The notes under the pieces: generated by a model | Told to the model about the DNA's origin: nothing | Seen by the model: only the letters and a program-made list of their open reading frames with translations | Database searches by the model: none | Shown here: piece after piece, positions 8,851-15,802 of the stretch | Position numbering within the stretch: the first letter of the stretch is position 1 | How the letters are laid out: every line of letters starts with the position of its first letter | Position numbers and translations under genes: made by a program | Source: DASYQV01 sp036005125 | Lineage (GTDB): Bacteria > Acidobacteriota > Vicinamibacteria > Vicinamibacterales > UBA2999 | Length of the DNA: 32,549 nucleotides | Assembly (NCBI GenBank): GCA_036005125.1 | Contig: DASYQV010000185.1 | Location: forward strand, 1 to 32,549 | Direction of reading: 5' to 3'

Positions 8851-9991
8851 AAGCTTTTTTCCCCGCCTCTTGTCGGTCGACCGCCCCGCGCAGAGCCTCA
8901 GACAGAACGCTCAGCGTGAGCTGCCGGGTGGGTATCTGAATTCCACGCTCGCGGACGATCTTCGCGATCCGCTTCCGGAGCTCGCGGCCGACCTCCCACT
9001 GCTTGAGCGGCACCGTCTTGATCCGTGCCTTCAAGATGATCTGGTTTTCGCCGAACGCGTCGACGCCGAGGATTTCGAGCGGCTCCAGGATGCTCGGTCG
9101 GAAGCGATCGTCCTGCATCAGGCTCTCGGCGGCATCGCGCAGCGCCGCGGCGGCCCGGTCGGGGTCTTCGTCGAAGGGGATTCCGATGTCGAGCACGTAG
9201 TACGAAAAGTCCTTCGATTTGTTCGCCAGCGTCTTCACCTCGCCGTTCGGGAAGACGTGCACGGCGCCCTCCAGGTCCCGGAGAACGATCGTGCGGAGGT
9301 TGACCTCCTCCACAAGCCCACCCTGTCCGTTGACCACCGCCACGTCGCCCACGCGGACCTGGTCCTCGAGAATCAGGAAGAAGCCGGAAATGACGTCACG
9401 CACGAGGGTCTGCGCGCCGAAGCCGATCGCCAGGCCGACGATGCCGGCACCGGTCAGCACGGGTGTGATGTCCACACGGAGCTCGCGCAGAACCATCAGC
9501 ACGGCGATACCGCTGACGACGATGGAGAGCGTTCGCTGGATCAGGCGGGACAGCGTCTGCGCGCGCTTCGTGCGCTCGATGACGTCGAGGCCGGTCCCAC
9601 GGCTCATCTCGCGCTCGAAGCGGCGCCCGGCCGCCGACCCGATGCGGATGACGAGATATGCGAGGATCGCGATGACCGCGATGCGCAGGCCGCCCTCGAG
9701 GAGCCAGCGTGCGACCGCCTCCCGACTGCCCCCGATCATCGTCGGGTATCCGGCCAGTCGCAGGGCGGGAAACGACAGTGCCGCCGCCGTGATCAGAAAA
9801 ACGGCTATGGCGACGATGCGTCGCGGCTGTTCGACGTAGAGGGACTCGATTGCGGAATCGGCGATGACGCTCTGGAGCAGCGACCGCACCAGTCGCGCCA
9901 CGAAATCGGCGACGAGGTACGCGACGAGAAATACCAGCACAGCCACGAGCGTCAGCTCGGGCCATGTGTCCGGCATCCGGAGCGCCTCCAT
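8849..9991 (-). CDS. MscS-family mechanosensitive ion channel
   Basis: The 380-residue protein has about four hydrophobic helices (near 12-34, 58-78, 102-120 and 152-170). They are followed by the pore helix and the MscS signature: GAGIVGLAIGFGAQTLVRDV near 181-200, GFFLILEDQVRVGD, and a soluble beta domain with VEEVNLRTIVLRD and FPNGEV. MscS channels open on membrane tension and release solutes on hypo-osmotic shock; small members may have other signalling roles. The C-terminal cytoplasmic domain runs to about residue 360. It is the last gene of the reverse operon hsp20-htrA-mscS, starting 9 bases after the htrA stop. The stop codon lies in the right arm of the palindromic repeat shared with the leuA side. 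Confidence 0.92.
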   Translation of the reverse strand: MEALRMPDTWPELTLVAVLVFLVAYLVADFVARLVRSLLQSVIADSAIESLYVEQPRRIVAIAVFLITAAALSFPALRLAGYPTMIGGSREAVARWLLEGGLRIAVIAILAYLVIRIGSAAGRRFEREMSRGTGLDVIERTKRAQTLSRLIQRTLSIVVSGIAVLMVLRELRVDITPVLTGAGIVGLAIGFGAQTLVRDVISGFFLILEDQVRVGDVAVVNGQGGLVEEVNLRTIVLRDLEGAVHVFPNGEVKTLANKSKDFSYYVLDIGIPFDEDPDRAAAALRDAAESLMQDDRFRPSILEPLEILGVDAFGENQIILKARIKTVPLKQWEVGRELRKRIAKIVRERGIQIPTRQLTLSVLSEALRGAVDRQEAGKKA

Positions 9992-10000
9992 GTCGCGAGT

Positions 10001-11215
10001 CTATCCGCGAACGCGGCGGCGGGACGAAGAGGCTTGAATCGGGACCATGATGTCCCGTTGGCGGCCGTCGCGGACGACGCGCAAGGTGGCCGTGCTTCCG
10101 ATGCGCGCGTCCTGAATCATCCGCGTGAACTGCGCCGGCGTGTCCACCGTCTGGCCGTTGACCGCGACGACGACGTCGCCAGGCTGGAGCCCGGCGCGAT
10201 ATGCCGCGGCGTCGCGGCTCATGGCTGTCACAAGCGCGCCCCGCGGTCCGGGTGCTCCCAACTGCTCGGCAAGGCGTGTGGTCACGGGCGAGAGCTCGAG
10301 ATAGCCGATATCGCCGCGGCGCACCTCGCCGTACTGAATCAAGTCGTTCATCACACGGCGGGCCAGATTGCTCGGCACCGCGAATCCGATCCCCTGATAG
10401 CCGCCGCTCTGGCTGTAGATGGCCGTGTTGATGCCGATGAGCTCGCCGCGCACGTTGATCAACGCGCCACCCGAGTTGCCCGGGTTGATCGCCGCGTCGG
10501 TCTGGATAAAGTCCTCGTAGTCGGAGATGCCGACACGTCGCCCGACGGCCGACACGATGCCGAGCGTGACCGTCTGGTCGAGCTGAAAGGGCGTGCCTAT
10601 CGCGAGCACCCATTCCGCCACCTTCAGCTTCGATGAATCGCCCCACGAAATGGTCGGCAGACTGTGAGCGTCGACCTTCAGGAGCGCGAGGTCGGTCGCC
10701 GGATCGACGCCGACGATCTTGACGCGGAGCTCTCGCTTGTCCGCGAACGCAATCGTGATTTCCGGCGTATTGCGGACGTTGATGCGTCCGCCTTCGCCGG
10801 CCACGACATGGTTGTTCGTGAGGACGTAGCCGTCGGCGCTCACGATCACACCCGAGCCGAGGCTGCTCTCGACGCCACGCCGCCCGCCGAACACGTCATC
10901 AGCGTCGCCGAAGAAGAACTGGAAGAACGGGTCGTTCGCAAACGGCGAGTTGGACCGCCGTACGATCTGGAGCGATGAAATGTTCGTGACCGCCGGCACC
11001 GTGGCGCTGGCCACCGAGGTGAAGTCCGGGAACGCTGCGGGTGCGGCCGCGACGTGTCTCGCGGGCGAGGACGCGGGTGCCTGGAAAGCGGGCGCCGACG
11101 GAGCCGCCGCGTCCGAGTCGGACGCGCTTCGCATCCGACCGGTCAGCACGATCCCCGCTGTGAAGCCGCAGACCAGCAGGAGCGTGACAAGGAGCAATCG
11201 TCGCAGGGCCATCAC
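10001..11215 (-). CDS. HtrA/DegP-type trypsin-like serine protease with PDZ domain
   Basis: HtrA proteases degrade or refold damaged envelope proteins. The 404-residue protein starts with a membrane anchor or signal sequence (about residues 5-25), then an Ala/Pro/Ser-rich linker. The protease domain has the triad H136 (LTNNHVV), D175 (TDLALLKV) and S248 (GNSGGAL). One PDZ domain follows (about 290-395, with the typical AGLQPGDVVVAVNGQ). This is the DegS/HhoB-like layout with one PDZ domain rather than the two of DegP. The start is GTG 11215 or the adjacent ATG 11212; GTG overlaps the hsp20 stop, which suggests translational coupling. Pairing with hsp20 upstream and mscS downstream suggests a role in heat or envelope stress. 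Confidence 0.95.
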   Translation of the reverse strand: MMALRRLLLVTLLLVCGFTAGIVLTGRMRSASDSDAAAPSAPAFQAPASSPARHVAAAPAAFPDFTSVASATVPAVTNISSLQIVRRSNSPFANDPFFQFFFGDADDVFGGRRGVESSLGSGVIVSADGYVLTNNHVVAGEGGRINVRNTPEITIAFADKRELRVKIVGVDPATDLALLKVDAHSLPTISWGDSSKLKVAEWVLAIGTPFQLDQTVTLGIVSAVGRRVGISDYEDFIQTDAAINPGNSGGALINVRGELIGINTAIYSQSGGYQGIGFAVPSNLARRVMNDLIQYGEVRRGDIGYLELSPVTTRLAEQLGAPGPRGALVTAMSRDAAAYRAGLQPGDVVVAVNGQTVDTPAQFTRMIQDARIGSTATLRVVRDGRQRDIMVPIQASSSRRRVRG

Positions 11216-11613
11216 GAGACGTGAATGCGTCGGGGCGCGTTCTCCGGCGCCTTCGGCACGACGATCGTGAGCACGCCATCCCGGAGGTCCGCGGTGATGT
11301 CATCGACCGCCACGGGATGCGTGAGTTGGAACGTGCGGCTGAAGGAGCCGTGACCGCGTTCGACGCGGTGATACTGCTCGCAGGCGGCGCCGCGATCCTG
11401 GCGTGTGCCCGAGAGCGTCAGGTTGCCGTCGTCCACGTGAATGTGGAGGTCTTCGCGGCGCACGCCGGGAACCTCGGCCGTGATGACATACCGCTCGTCG
11501 GTTTCGAGCAGATCGACCGACGGTACCCAGCCGGCGGGGCCGGGCGCAAAGCGGTCCAGTCGCTGCTGGATCGCAAGCAGATCGCGGATCGGATCCCACC
11601 GGACGAACGCCAC
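11212..11613 (-). CDS. Hsp20/alpha-crystallin small heat shock protein
   Basis: The 133-residue protein is a small ATP-independent holdase. It has a short N-terminal arm (FVRWDPIRDLLAIQQRLDR), then the alpha-crystallin domain from about residue 29 to 125. That domain contains VDLLETDERYVITAEVPGV, the strand block around DGNLTLSG, and the end signature LRDGVLTIVVPKAP. A short basic tail follows. It is first in the reverse operon with htrA (overlapping start and stop) and mscS. The 116-base gap to the divergent efp gene should hold its promoter, but no CIRCE-like inverted repeat was seen there. Confidence 0.93.
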   Translation of the reverse strand: MAFVRWDPIRDLLAIQQRLDRFAPGPAGWVPSVDLLETDERYVITAEVPGVRREDLHIHVDDGNLTLSGTRQDRGAACEQYHRVERGHGSFSRTFQLTHPVAVDDITADLRDGVLTIVVPKAPENAPRRIHVS

Positions 11614-11696
11614 GAACGCATCGTAGCACGGGCTGGCGCGGCATGGGTCGCAGCACGCAGCCGGGGTCTCCGGCCGCCCGGGACGGCAGGCGGATG

Positions 11697-11705
11697 TGCT
11701 ACGAT
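11697..11705 (+). promoter_or_regulatory. Extended -10 candidate before efp
   Basis: TG-C-TACGAT fits an extended -10 box (TGnTAnnnT), ending 24 bases before the efp ATG. The upstream 17-18 bases are GC-rich without a good -35, as expected for an extended -10 promoter. Confidence 0.4.
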
Positions 11706-11729
11706 TCGAAGGTTCTAGTCATGTGATCG

Positions 11730-12293
11730 ATGGCCACCATACAAGCGACACGGCTGAAGAAAGGCATGCTCGTGAAGATGGACCAGGATCTCTTCCGGGT
11801 CCTCGAGCTGCAGCACGTCACACCCGGCAACCTGCGGGGCTTTGTACGCGTCAAGCTGCGCAACATCCGCAGCCGCACGCTCTCGGACCAGAAGTTCCGG
11901 TCGGAAGACAGCGTGGAGCGCGCGACGCTGGACGAGCGCGAGATGCAGTATCTCTATCAGGACGGCGACGACTATTACTTCATGGACACCACGTCGTTCG
12001 ACCAGATCCATATTTCCAGCGAGGCACTGGGGGAGTCGGTAGGTTTTCTGAAGCCGGAGATGACCATTCAGGTCGAGTTCTACGGCAGCGAACCGGTCGG
12101 CATCGAGTTGCCGCAGACGGTGGACCTCAAGGTCACCGACACGGTTCCCGGTATCAAGGGCGCGACGGCGAGCGCGCAGGTGAAACCGGCCACGCTCGAG
12201 ACCGGGCTCGTCGTGCAGGTGCCGCCCTTCGTCAACACCGGCGACATGATCCGCGTCAACACCGAAACCGGCGAGTATCTGTCACGGGCATAG
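11730..12293 (+). CDS. efp: Translation elongation factor P
   Basis: EF-P binds between the P and E sites of the ribosome and relieves stalling at polyproline. The 187-residue protein has the three-domain layout of the family: an N-terminal KOW-like domain to about residue 65, then two OB folds, ending in the signature VPPFVNTGDMIRVNTETGEYLSRA. The modification loop reads VTPGNLRGF, so the residue aligned with Lys34 of E. coli (or Arg32/Lys32 of other bacteria) is N34, encoded by AAC at 11829-11831. No epmA, epmB or earP gene is near. The protein may act unmodified or carry an unknown modification. It is divergent from the hsp20 operon. Confidence 0.96.
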   Translation: MATIQATRLKKGMLVKMDQDLFRVLELQHVTPGNLRGFVRVKLRNIRSRTLSDQKFRSEDSVERATLDEREMQYLYQDGDDYYFMDTTSFDQIHISSEALGESVGFLKPEMTIQVEFYGSEPVGIELPQTVDLKVTDTVPGIKGATASAQVKPATLETGLVVQVPPFVNTGDMIRVNTETGEYLSRA

Positions 12294-12296
12294 CAA

Positions 12297-12440
12297 TTTG
12301 GGATTGGGTGATTTGTGATCAGTGATTGGTTTGCGATTGGTGATTGGTGAATTTCGATTCATCTGTGCAATCACCAATCACCAATAGATCGCCAATCACC
12401 ATTCGGAAATCACCAACCGATCTCCAATCACAAATCCCAG
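12297..12440. repeat. Opposed heptamer array (GATTGGT type) between efp and tdk
   Basis: The left arm (about 12297-12359) is built of GATTGGT-like units. The right arm (about 12369-12440) is the reverse complement in degenerate form (AATCACC units). The outer ends TTGGGATT and AATCCCA also pair. The array begins three bases after the efp stop and ends 15 bases before the tdk ATG, so it fills the whole spacer. It would form a long imperfect hairpin in RNA. Confidence 0.8.
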
Positions 12441-12455
12441 ATCGGCAAATGAGGA

Positions 12456-13070
12456 ATGGATATCGTCCGCCACCAGCCGGATCAGGGCTGGATTGAAGTC
12501 GTCGTCGGGAGCATGTTCAGCGGCAAGAGCGAAGAGCTCATCCGCCGCCTGCGCCGCGCGCAGATTGCGCGTCAGAAGGTGCAGATCTTCAAACCGGCGC
12601 TCGACAACCGCTACGCCGAGTCCGACATCGTCTCGCACAGCGAGATGCGGATTCCGTCGGAAAACGTCAGCAGCTCGCGGGAGCTCCTCGAGCGCGTTCA
12701 GCCCGATACGGAAGTTGTGGGGATCGACGAAGGGCAGTTCTTCGACCTCGACCTGCCGACCGTCTGCAACACGCTGGCCGACAGGGGCAAGCGCGTCATC
12801 GTGGCGGGACTCGACCAGGATTACCTGGGCAAGCCGTTCGAGCCGATGCCACAGTTGCTCGCGATCGCCGAGTACATCACGAAGACGCTGGCCATCTGCA
12901 TGGTGTGTGGCAACCCGGCCAACCACACGCAGCGCCTCGTGGCGAGCGAGGACCGCGTGCTGCTCGGGGCGCAGGGTATGTACGAAGCGCGCTGCCGGCG
13001 GTGCTTCGACCCGCTGCTCTCCGCCAGCTCGCACGCTCCGGCTGCGGGAAAGCAGGTGGCGCAATCGTAG
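12456..13070 (+). CDS. tdk: Thymidine kinase (type II)
   Basis: This salvage enzyme phosphorylates thymidine with ATP. The 204-residue protein has the P-loop GSMFSGKS (residues 18-25), the D91-E92 GQFF block that contains the catalytic glutamate, and the lasso region ending in the substrate-binding GQGMYEARCRRC-like sequence (here GAQGMYEARC). The zinc site is made by CMVC and CRRC. Length and order match bacterial type II TK1-like enzymes. The N-terminal extension MDIVRHQPDQGW is a few residues longer than usual, but no better start is available. It follows efp after a heptamer array. The stop codon begins a GC-rich nested inverted repeat. Confidence 0.95.
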   Translation: MDIVRHQPDQGWIEVVVGSMFSGKSEELIRRLRRAQIARQKVQIFKPALDNRYAESDIVSHSEMRIPSENVSSSRELLERVQPDTEVVGIDEGQFFDLDLPTVCNTLADRGKRVIVAGLDQDYLGKPFEPMPQLLAIAEYITKTLAICMVCGNPANHTQRLVASEDRVLLGAQGMYEARCRRCFDPLLSASSHAPAAGKQVAQS

Positions 13071-13078
13071 GCGGGTGG

Positions 13079-13131
13079 GTCGGGTCCGCAGATACAGGCG
13101 CGGTTCAGACCCGCGCACGACCGGACCCGGC
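13079..13131. repeat. Nested inverted repeat after tdk
   Basis: Outer arms GTCGGGTCCG (13079-13088) and CGGACCCGGC (13122-13131) pair at 9 of 10 positions. Inside, GCGCGG (13098-13103) and CCGCGC (13111-13116) pair around a 7-base loop. The string TTCAGACCCGCG is shared with the hairpin after uvrC (17659-17670), so the two may be related copies. No T tract follows. Confidence 0.6.
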
Positions 13132-13188
13132 GTTCCGTCATAGAACCAGGGTTGACTCAGGCACGCCCCTTGAAGGACAAGGGAGAGT

Positions 13189-13752
13189 ATGAGGCCGGAG
13201 GTCTTCCTCCCGCAGATTCTGTTCCTGTTTGGCGTGGGATTCCTGTTCGCCAACCTGAAGGTCGTGGCGGACTTGATCCGCTTCCGCGTCCGAAAAGCCT
13301 CGGCGCTCCTGGTCTGGCAGAACCCGAAGCCGCGTTTCTACGGGTTCAGCCTCGCGCTGGGGGTCGTGCTCGGCCTGCTGCTGGCGTTCAAGCTCTTCGT
13401 TCAGCACCGCGCGCCAGACCAGGTATTCGGCGAAGCCATGATGTTTGTCTATTACGGCTATGCCCTTCCCTTGAGCACGCGGATCGCCAGGGGGTTCTAC
13501 CGCGACGGTGTCTGGTCGGATACCGGATTCCTGCGGTGGCGCCAAATCTCGGCGGTATCCTGGCGGGAGGACGGCCCGGTTACGCTAATCTTGATCTCGC
13601 GGCTCCGCCAGATTGCGCGTCGGCTGGAGGTACCGGCCAACTTGTACGGCGAAGCGAGGCGTGTACTGCGCGACCGGATCAAGGCTCACGATATCCAAAT
13701 CGGCGGTTCGGGGCTCAATCTCGGTACTCGCGACGAGGCGGATGCGGTCTGA
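13189..13752 (+). CDS. Hypothetical membrane protein with C-terminal soluble domain
   Basis: The product (187 residues) is not firmly recognised. Three hydrophobic segments are visible (about 7-28, 51-70 and 82-98). A soluble domain follows (about 100-165) containing GFYRDGVWSDTGFLRWRQISAVSWRED. This pattern, a short strand, a charged turn, then W-x-x-I/V, resembles the PH-like cytoplasmic domains of small bacterial membrane proteins such as the DUF5673 group; that assignment is tentative. The start ATG 13189 is preceded by a purine-rich AGGGAGAG Shine-Dalgarno sequence. It stands 52 bases before ku in the same direction and could be co-transcribed with it. No catalytic motif was seen. Confidence 0.7.
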   Translation: MRPEVFLPQILFLFGVGFLFANLKVVADLIRFRVRKASALLVWQNPKPRFYGFSLALGVVLGLLLAFKLFVQHRAPDQVFGEAMMFVYYGYALPLSTRIARGFYRDGVWSDTGFLRWRQISAVSWREDGPVTLILISRLRQIARRLEVPANLYGEARRVLRDRIKAHDIQIGGSGLNLGTRDEADAV

Positions 13753-13804
13753 TCCTGCACTCGTTCAACTGTTCAGCCGATAAACCTGTTTCGGAGGTCC
13801 GTGC

Positions 13805-14680
13805 ATGGCAGCCCGTCCCACGTGGAAGGGGTTCCTCAAGGTCAGCCTCGTCACCATCCCGGTCAAGGTGTTTCCCGCTACCGAGTCGGCGGCGACCATA
13901 TCCTTCAACCAGCTCCACGCCGAATGTCAGACGCGCATCCAGCAGAAGCGATGGTGTCCGCACTGCGAGCGTGAGGTGGCCAACACCGAGCTTGCGAAGG
14001 GCTACGAGTTCGAGAAGGGCCGGTACGTCATCGTGAGCGACGAGGACATCCAGAAGGTGCGCGTGGAGTCCACGCGCGTCATCGATCTGGTGCAGTTCAC
14101 CGAGGACACGTCGATCGATCCGATCTACGTGGACCGCGCGTATTACCTCGCCCCGGACGGTCCAATGGCCGCCGATGCCTTTGCCGTGATGCGCGAGGGG
14201 ATGGCGGGGCAGGCGGGCATCGGCAAGGTGGCGCTCTATGGTCGCGAGTACCTCGTGGCAGTGCGGCCGCAGAAGAAGGGGCTCGTGATGTACACGCTCC
14301 ATCACGACGCGGAGATCCGCAGCATCGATCAGATCGACGAGCTGAGCTCCGTGCCCTCGAAGGTCAAGCCGGAGGAAATGAAGCTCGCCAAGCAGGTGAT
14401 CCAGACCTTTCATGGCGAGCTCAATCTGAAGGACTACAAGGACGAGTACCGGGAGGGGCTGCGCGAGATCATCAACGCGAAGATCGCCGGCGAGGAGGTC
14501 GTCGCGCCCGAAGTGCAGGAACCGCCCAAGGTCGTGGACCTGATGGAGGCGTTGCGCCGGAGTCTCGACTCGGTGAGCAAGGAAAAGAAGAAGCCCGCCA
14601 AGGCCGAGATCGCTGCAGCCAAGCCCGCCGCCAAGCCGGTAAGAGTGGCCGAAGCCGGGAAGAAGCGGGCACGGGCATAA
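13805..14680 (+). CDS. ku: Ku homodimer DNA end-binding protein (bacterial NHEJ)
   Basis: Bacterial Ku forms a ring-shaped homodimer on double-strand break ends and recruits the ligase LigD. The 291-residue protein begins with RPTWKGFLKVSLVTIPVKVFPATES, a typical Ku start. The core beta-barrel domain runs to about residue 190, including CPHCEREV, which may bind zinc, and YYLAPDG. A helical part follows to about 250. The last 40 or so residues form a Lys/Ala/Pro-rich basic tail, as in many bacterial Ku proteins where such tails help DNA threading and ligase recruitment. GGAGG at 13793-13797 fixes the start. No ligD is in the window, so it must be elsewhere if the pathway is complete. Confidence 0.96.
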   Translation: MAARPTWKGFLKVSLVTIPVKVFPATESAATISFNQLHAECQTRIQQKRWCPHCEREVANTELAKGYEFEKGRYVIVSDEDIQKVRVESTRVIDLVQFTEDTSIDPIYVDRAYYLAPDGPMAADAFAVMREGMAGQAGIGKVALYGREYLVAVRPQKKGLVMYTLHHDAEIRSIDQIDELSSVPSKVKPEEMKLAKQVIQTFHGELNLKDYKDEYREGLREIINAKIAGEEVVAPEVQEPPKVVDLMEALRRSLDSVSKEKKKPAKAEIAAAKPAAKPVRVAEAGKKRARA

Positions 14681-14684
14681 CGTA

Positions 14685-14890
14685 CGTCAAAGGTCAAAGG
14701 TCAAAGGTTAAAGGTCAGGTCAAAGGGCCAGGGCCAGGTCTAGGTCAAAGGGCCAGGGCCAGGTCAAAGGCGAGGTCCCGGGTCAAAGTGCGAAACCTAC
14801 ACCTGAAAGCTACACCTGAAACCTACACCTGAAACCTAGACCTAGGCCTTTGACCTGACCTTTGACCTTTGACCCTTGACCTTTGACCTA
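14685..14890. repeat. Long opposed repeat array between convergent ku and the phosphatidyltransferase
   Basis: The left arm consists of GTCAAAG-type heptamers degenerating into AGGGCCAGGGCC stretches. The centre (about 14790-14850) has a 13-base period with units like CTACACCTGAAAC. The right arm returns to TTTGACC heptamers, the reverse complement of the left arm. The phosphatidyltransferase stop codon (14888-14890) lies in the last unit. No ORF or RNA gene is supported in this 207-base gap. Confidence 0.85.
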
Positions 14891-15655
14891 GAGGAATCTC
14901 CAGATCCCCATTCCTCCCGCGGTCGGGTCGCGCACCCAGTCGGGCGGCGTCAGCCAGATGAACGCCAGGATCGCGATCACCCACGCGTCATAGGCAACGG
15001 TGCCCCGCTCATCGGTCCAGAAGAACGCTCTCCAGAACAACCGCGTCACAGGGTTGGAGCCACGGGGCATCGGCTTCTGGTTCAACACCAGATGTGTGTA
15101 ATGGATGCGGTTCAAGAACGAGACGATTGACAGGATCAGGATGACCCAGAGCACGGCGCCCATCCGGTCGGTGAACGCCCCGATCATGAAGAGGACGATC
15201 CGTTCGGGTCGCTCCATGAACCCCACCTTGCACTTTTCGATGAGCGATTCGGCGCGGGCGCGTGCGTAGCTCGTCATGATCGAGAACATCATGGCGAGCG
15301 AGGCGACCATCACGTAATCGGTCCGCCGCAGGTCGGCGTAGAGATAAATCAATCCGAGAAAGAGCGCGATGTCCGAAAAACGGTCGAGCGTCGAATCCCA
15401 GAACGCGCCGAAACGCGAAACGGTGTTCGTGATGAGCGCGACTTTGCCGTCGATGAAGTCGAAGATATTGGCGGCAACCATGACGATGGCCGCCGGCAGG
15501 AAGTGGTCGCGCCCGAGGGCGAACGCCGCCCCCACATTGATGAGCACGCCGATCAGGGTGAGGGTATTCGGGTGAATGCCAAGGGCCACGCTCGCGCGGA
15601 TGACCGCACGAAGCGGTACCATGCAGATGGCCCCGATGAACCCGGTAAAGGTCAT
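14888..15655 (-). CDS. CDP-alcohol phosphatidyltransferase family protein, variant signature
   Basis: The 255-residue membrane protein has the family signature with one change: D66, D69-G70, A73-L74, G83, D87 and D91, so the usual Arg after Ala is Leu (codon CTC). Multiple hydrophobic segments (near 34-62, 98-125, 140-175 and 225-245) fit the six-helix fold that makes phospholipids from CDP-diacylglycerol or another CDP-alcohol. ATG 15655 is used; GTG 15703 would add 16 residues and cannot be excluded. The gene is convergent with ku and divergent from uvrC. Its head-group alcohol is unknown. It is a different subfamily from the one at 85-765, longer and with only motif-level similarity. Confidence 0.85.
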   Translation of the reverse strand: MTFTGFIGAICMVPLRAVIRASVALGIHPNTLTLIGVLINVGAAFALGRDHFLPAAIVMVAANIFDFIDGKVALITNTVSRFGAFWDSTLDRFSDIALFLGLIYLYADLRRTDYVMVASLAMMFSIMTSYARARAESLIEKCKVGFMERPERIVLFMIGAFTDRMGAVLWVILILSIVSFLNRIHYTHLVLNQKPMPRGSNPVTRLFWRAFFWTDERGTVAYDAWVIAILAFIWLTPPDWVRDPTAGGMGIWRFL

Positions 15656-15705
15656 CCGCTTATAATCAAGGGTTCGGACGGTCGAGATCTGGAGGTCTGG
15701 CACGA

Positions 15706-15780
15706 CTTCTGTCTACCGGAACGGCTTGACGCCGTTCCTTCTGTCTACCGGAACGGCTTGGCCGTTCCTTCTGTCTACCG
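15706..15780. repeat. Tandem hairpin repeat before uvrC
   Basis: A 30-32 base unit occurs twice (15706-15737 and 15738-15767), with a third partial copy at 15768-15780. Each full unit starts with CTTCTGTCTACC. Each carries a perfect 8-bp stem GGAACGGC/GCCGTTCC with a loop of 5 bases in the first copy and 3 in the second. It lies between the divergent phosphatidyltransferase and uvrC genes, 22 bases before the uvrC ATG. Confidence 0.75.
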
Positions 15781-15802
15781 TGAGGACTCGCCATACTAGC
15801 CC

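Noticed and set aside
8870..10636. A 588-codon plus-strand open frame over mscS and htrA
   Set aside because: The minus strand encodes two complete proteins with intact motifs; the plus-strand product is low-complexity and unlike any family.
13805..14680. A local NHEJ operon with ligD
   Set aside because: No ligase, polymerase or nuclease domain gene lies in the window; only Ku is present.
15706..15780. Possible CRISPR remnant before uvrC
   Set aside because: The units abut directly without unique spacers and no cas genes are present; this is a tandem hairpin duplication.
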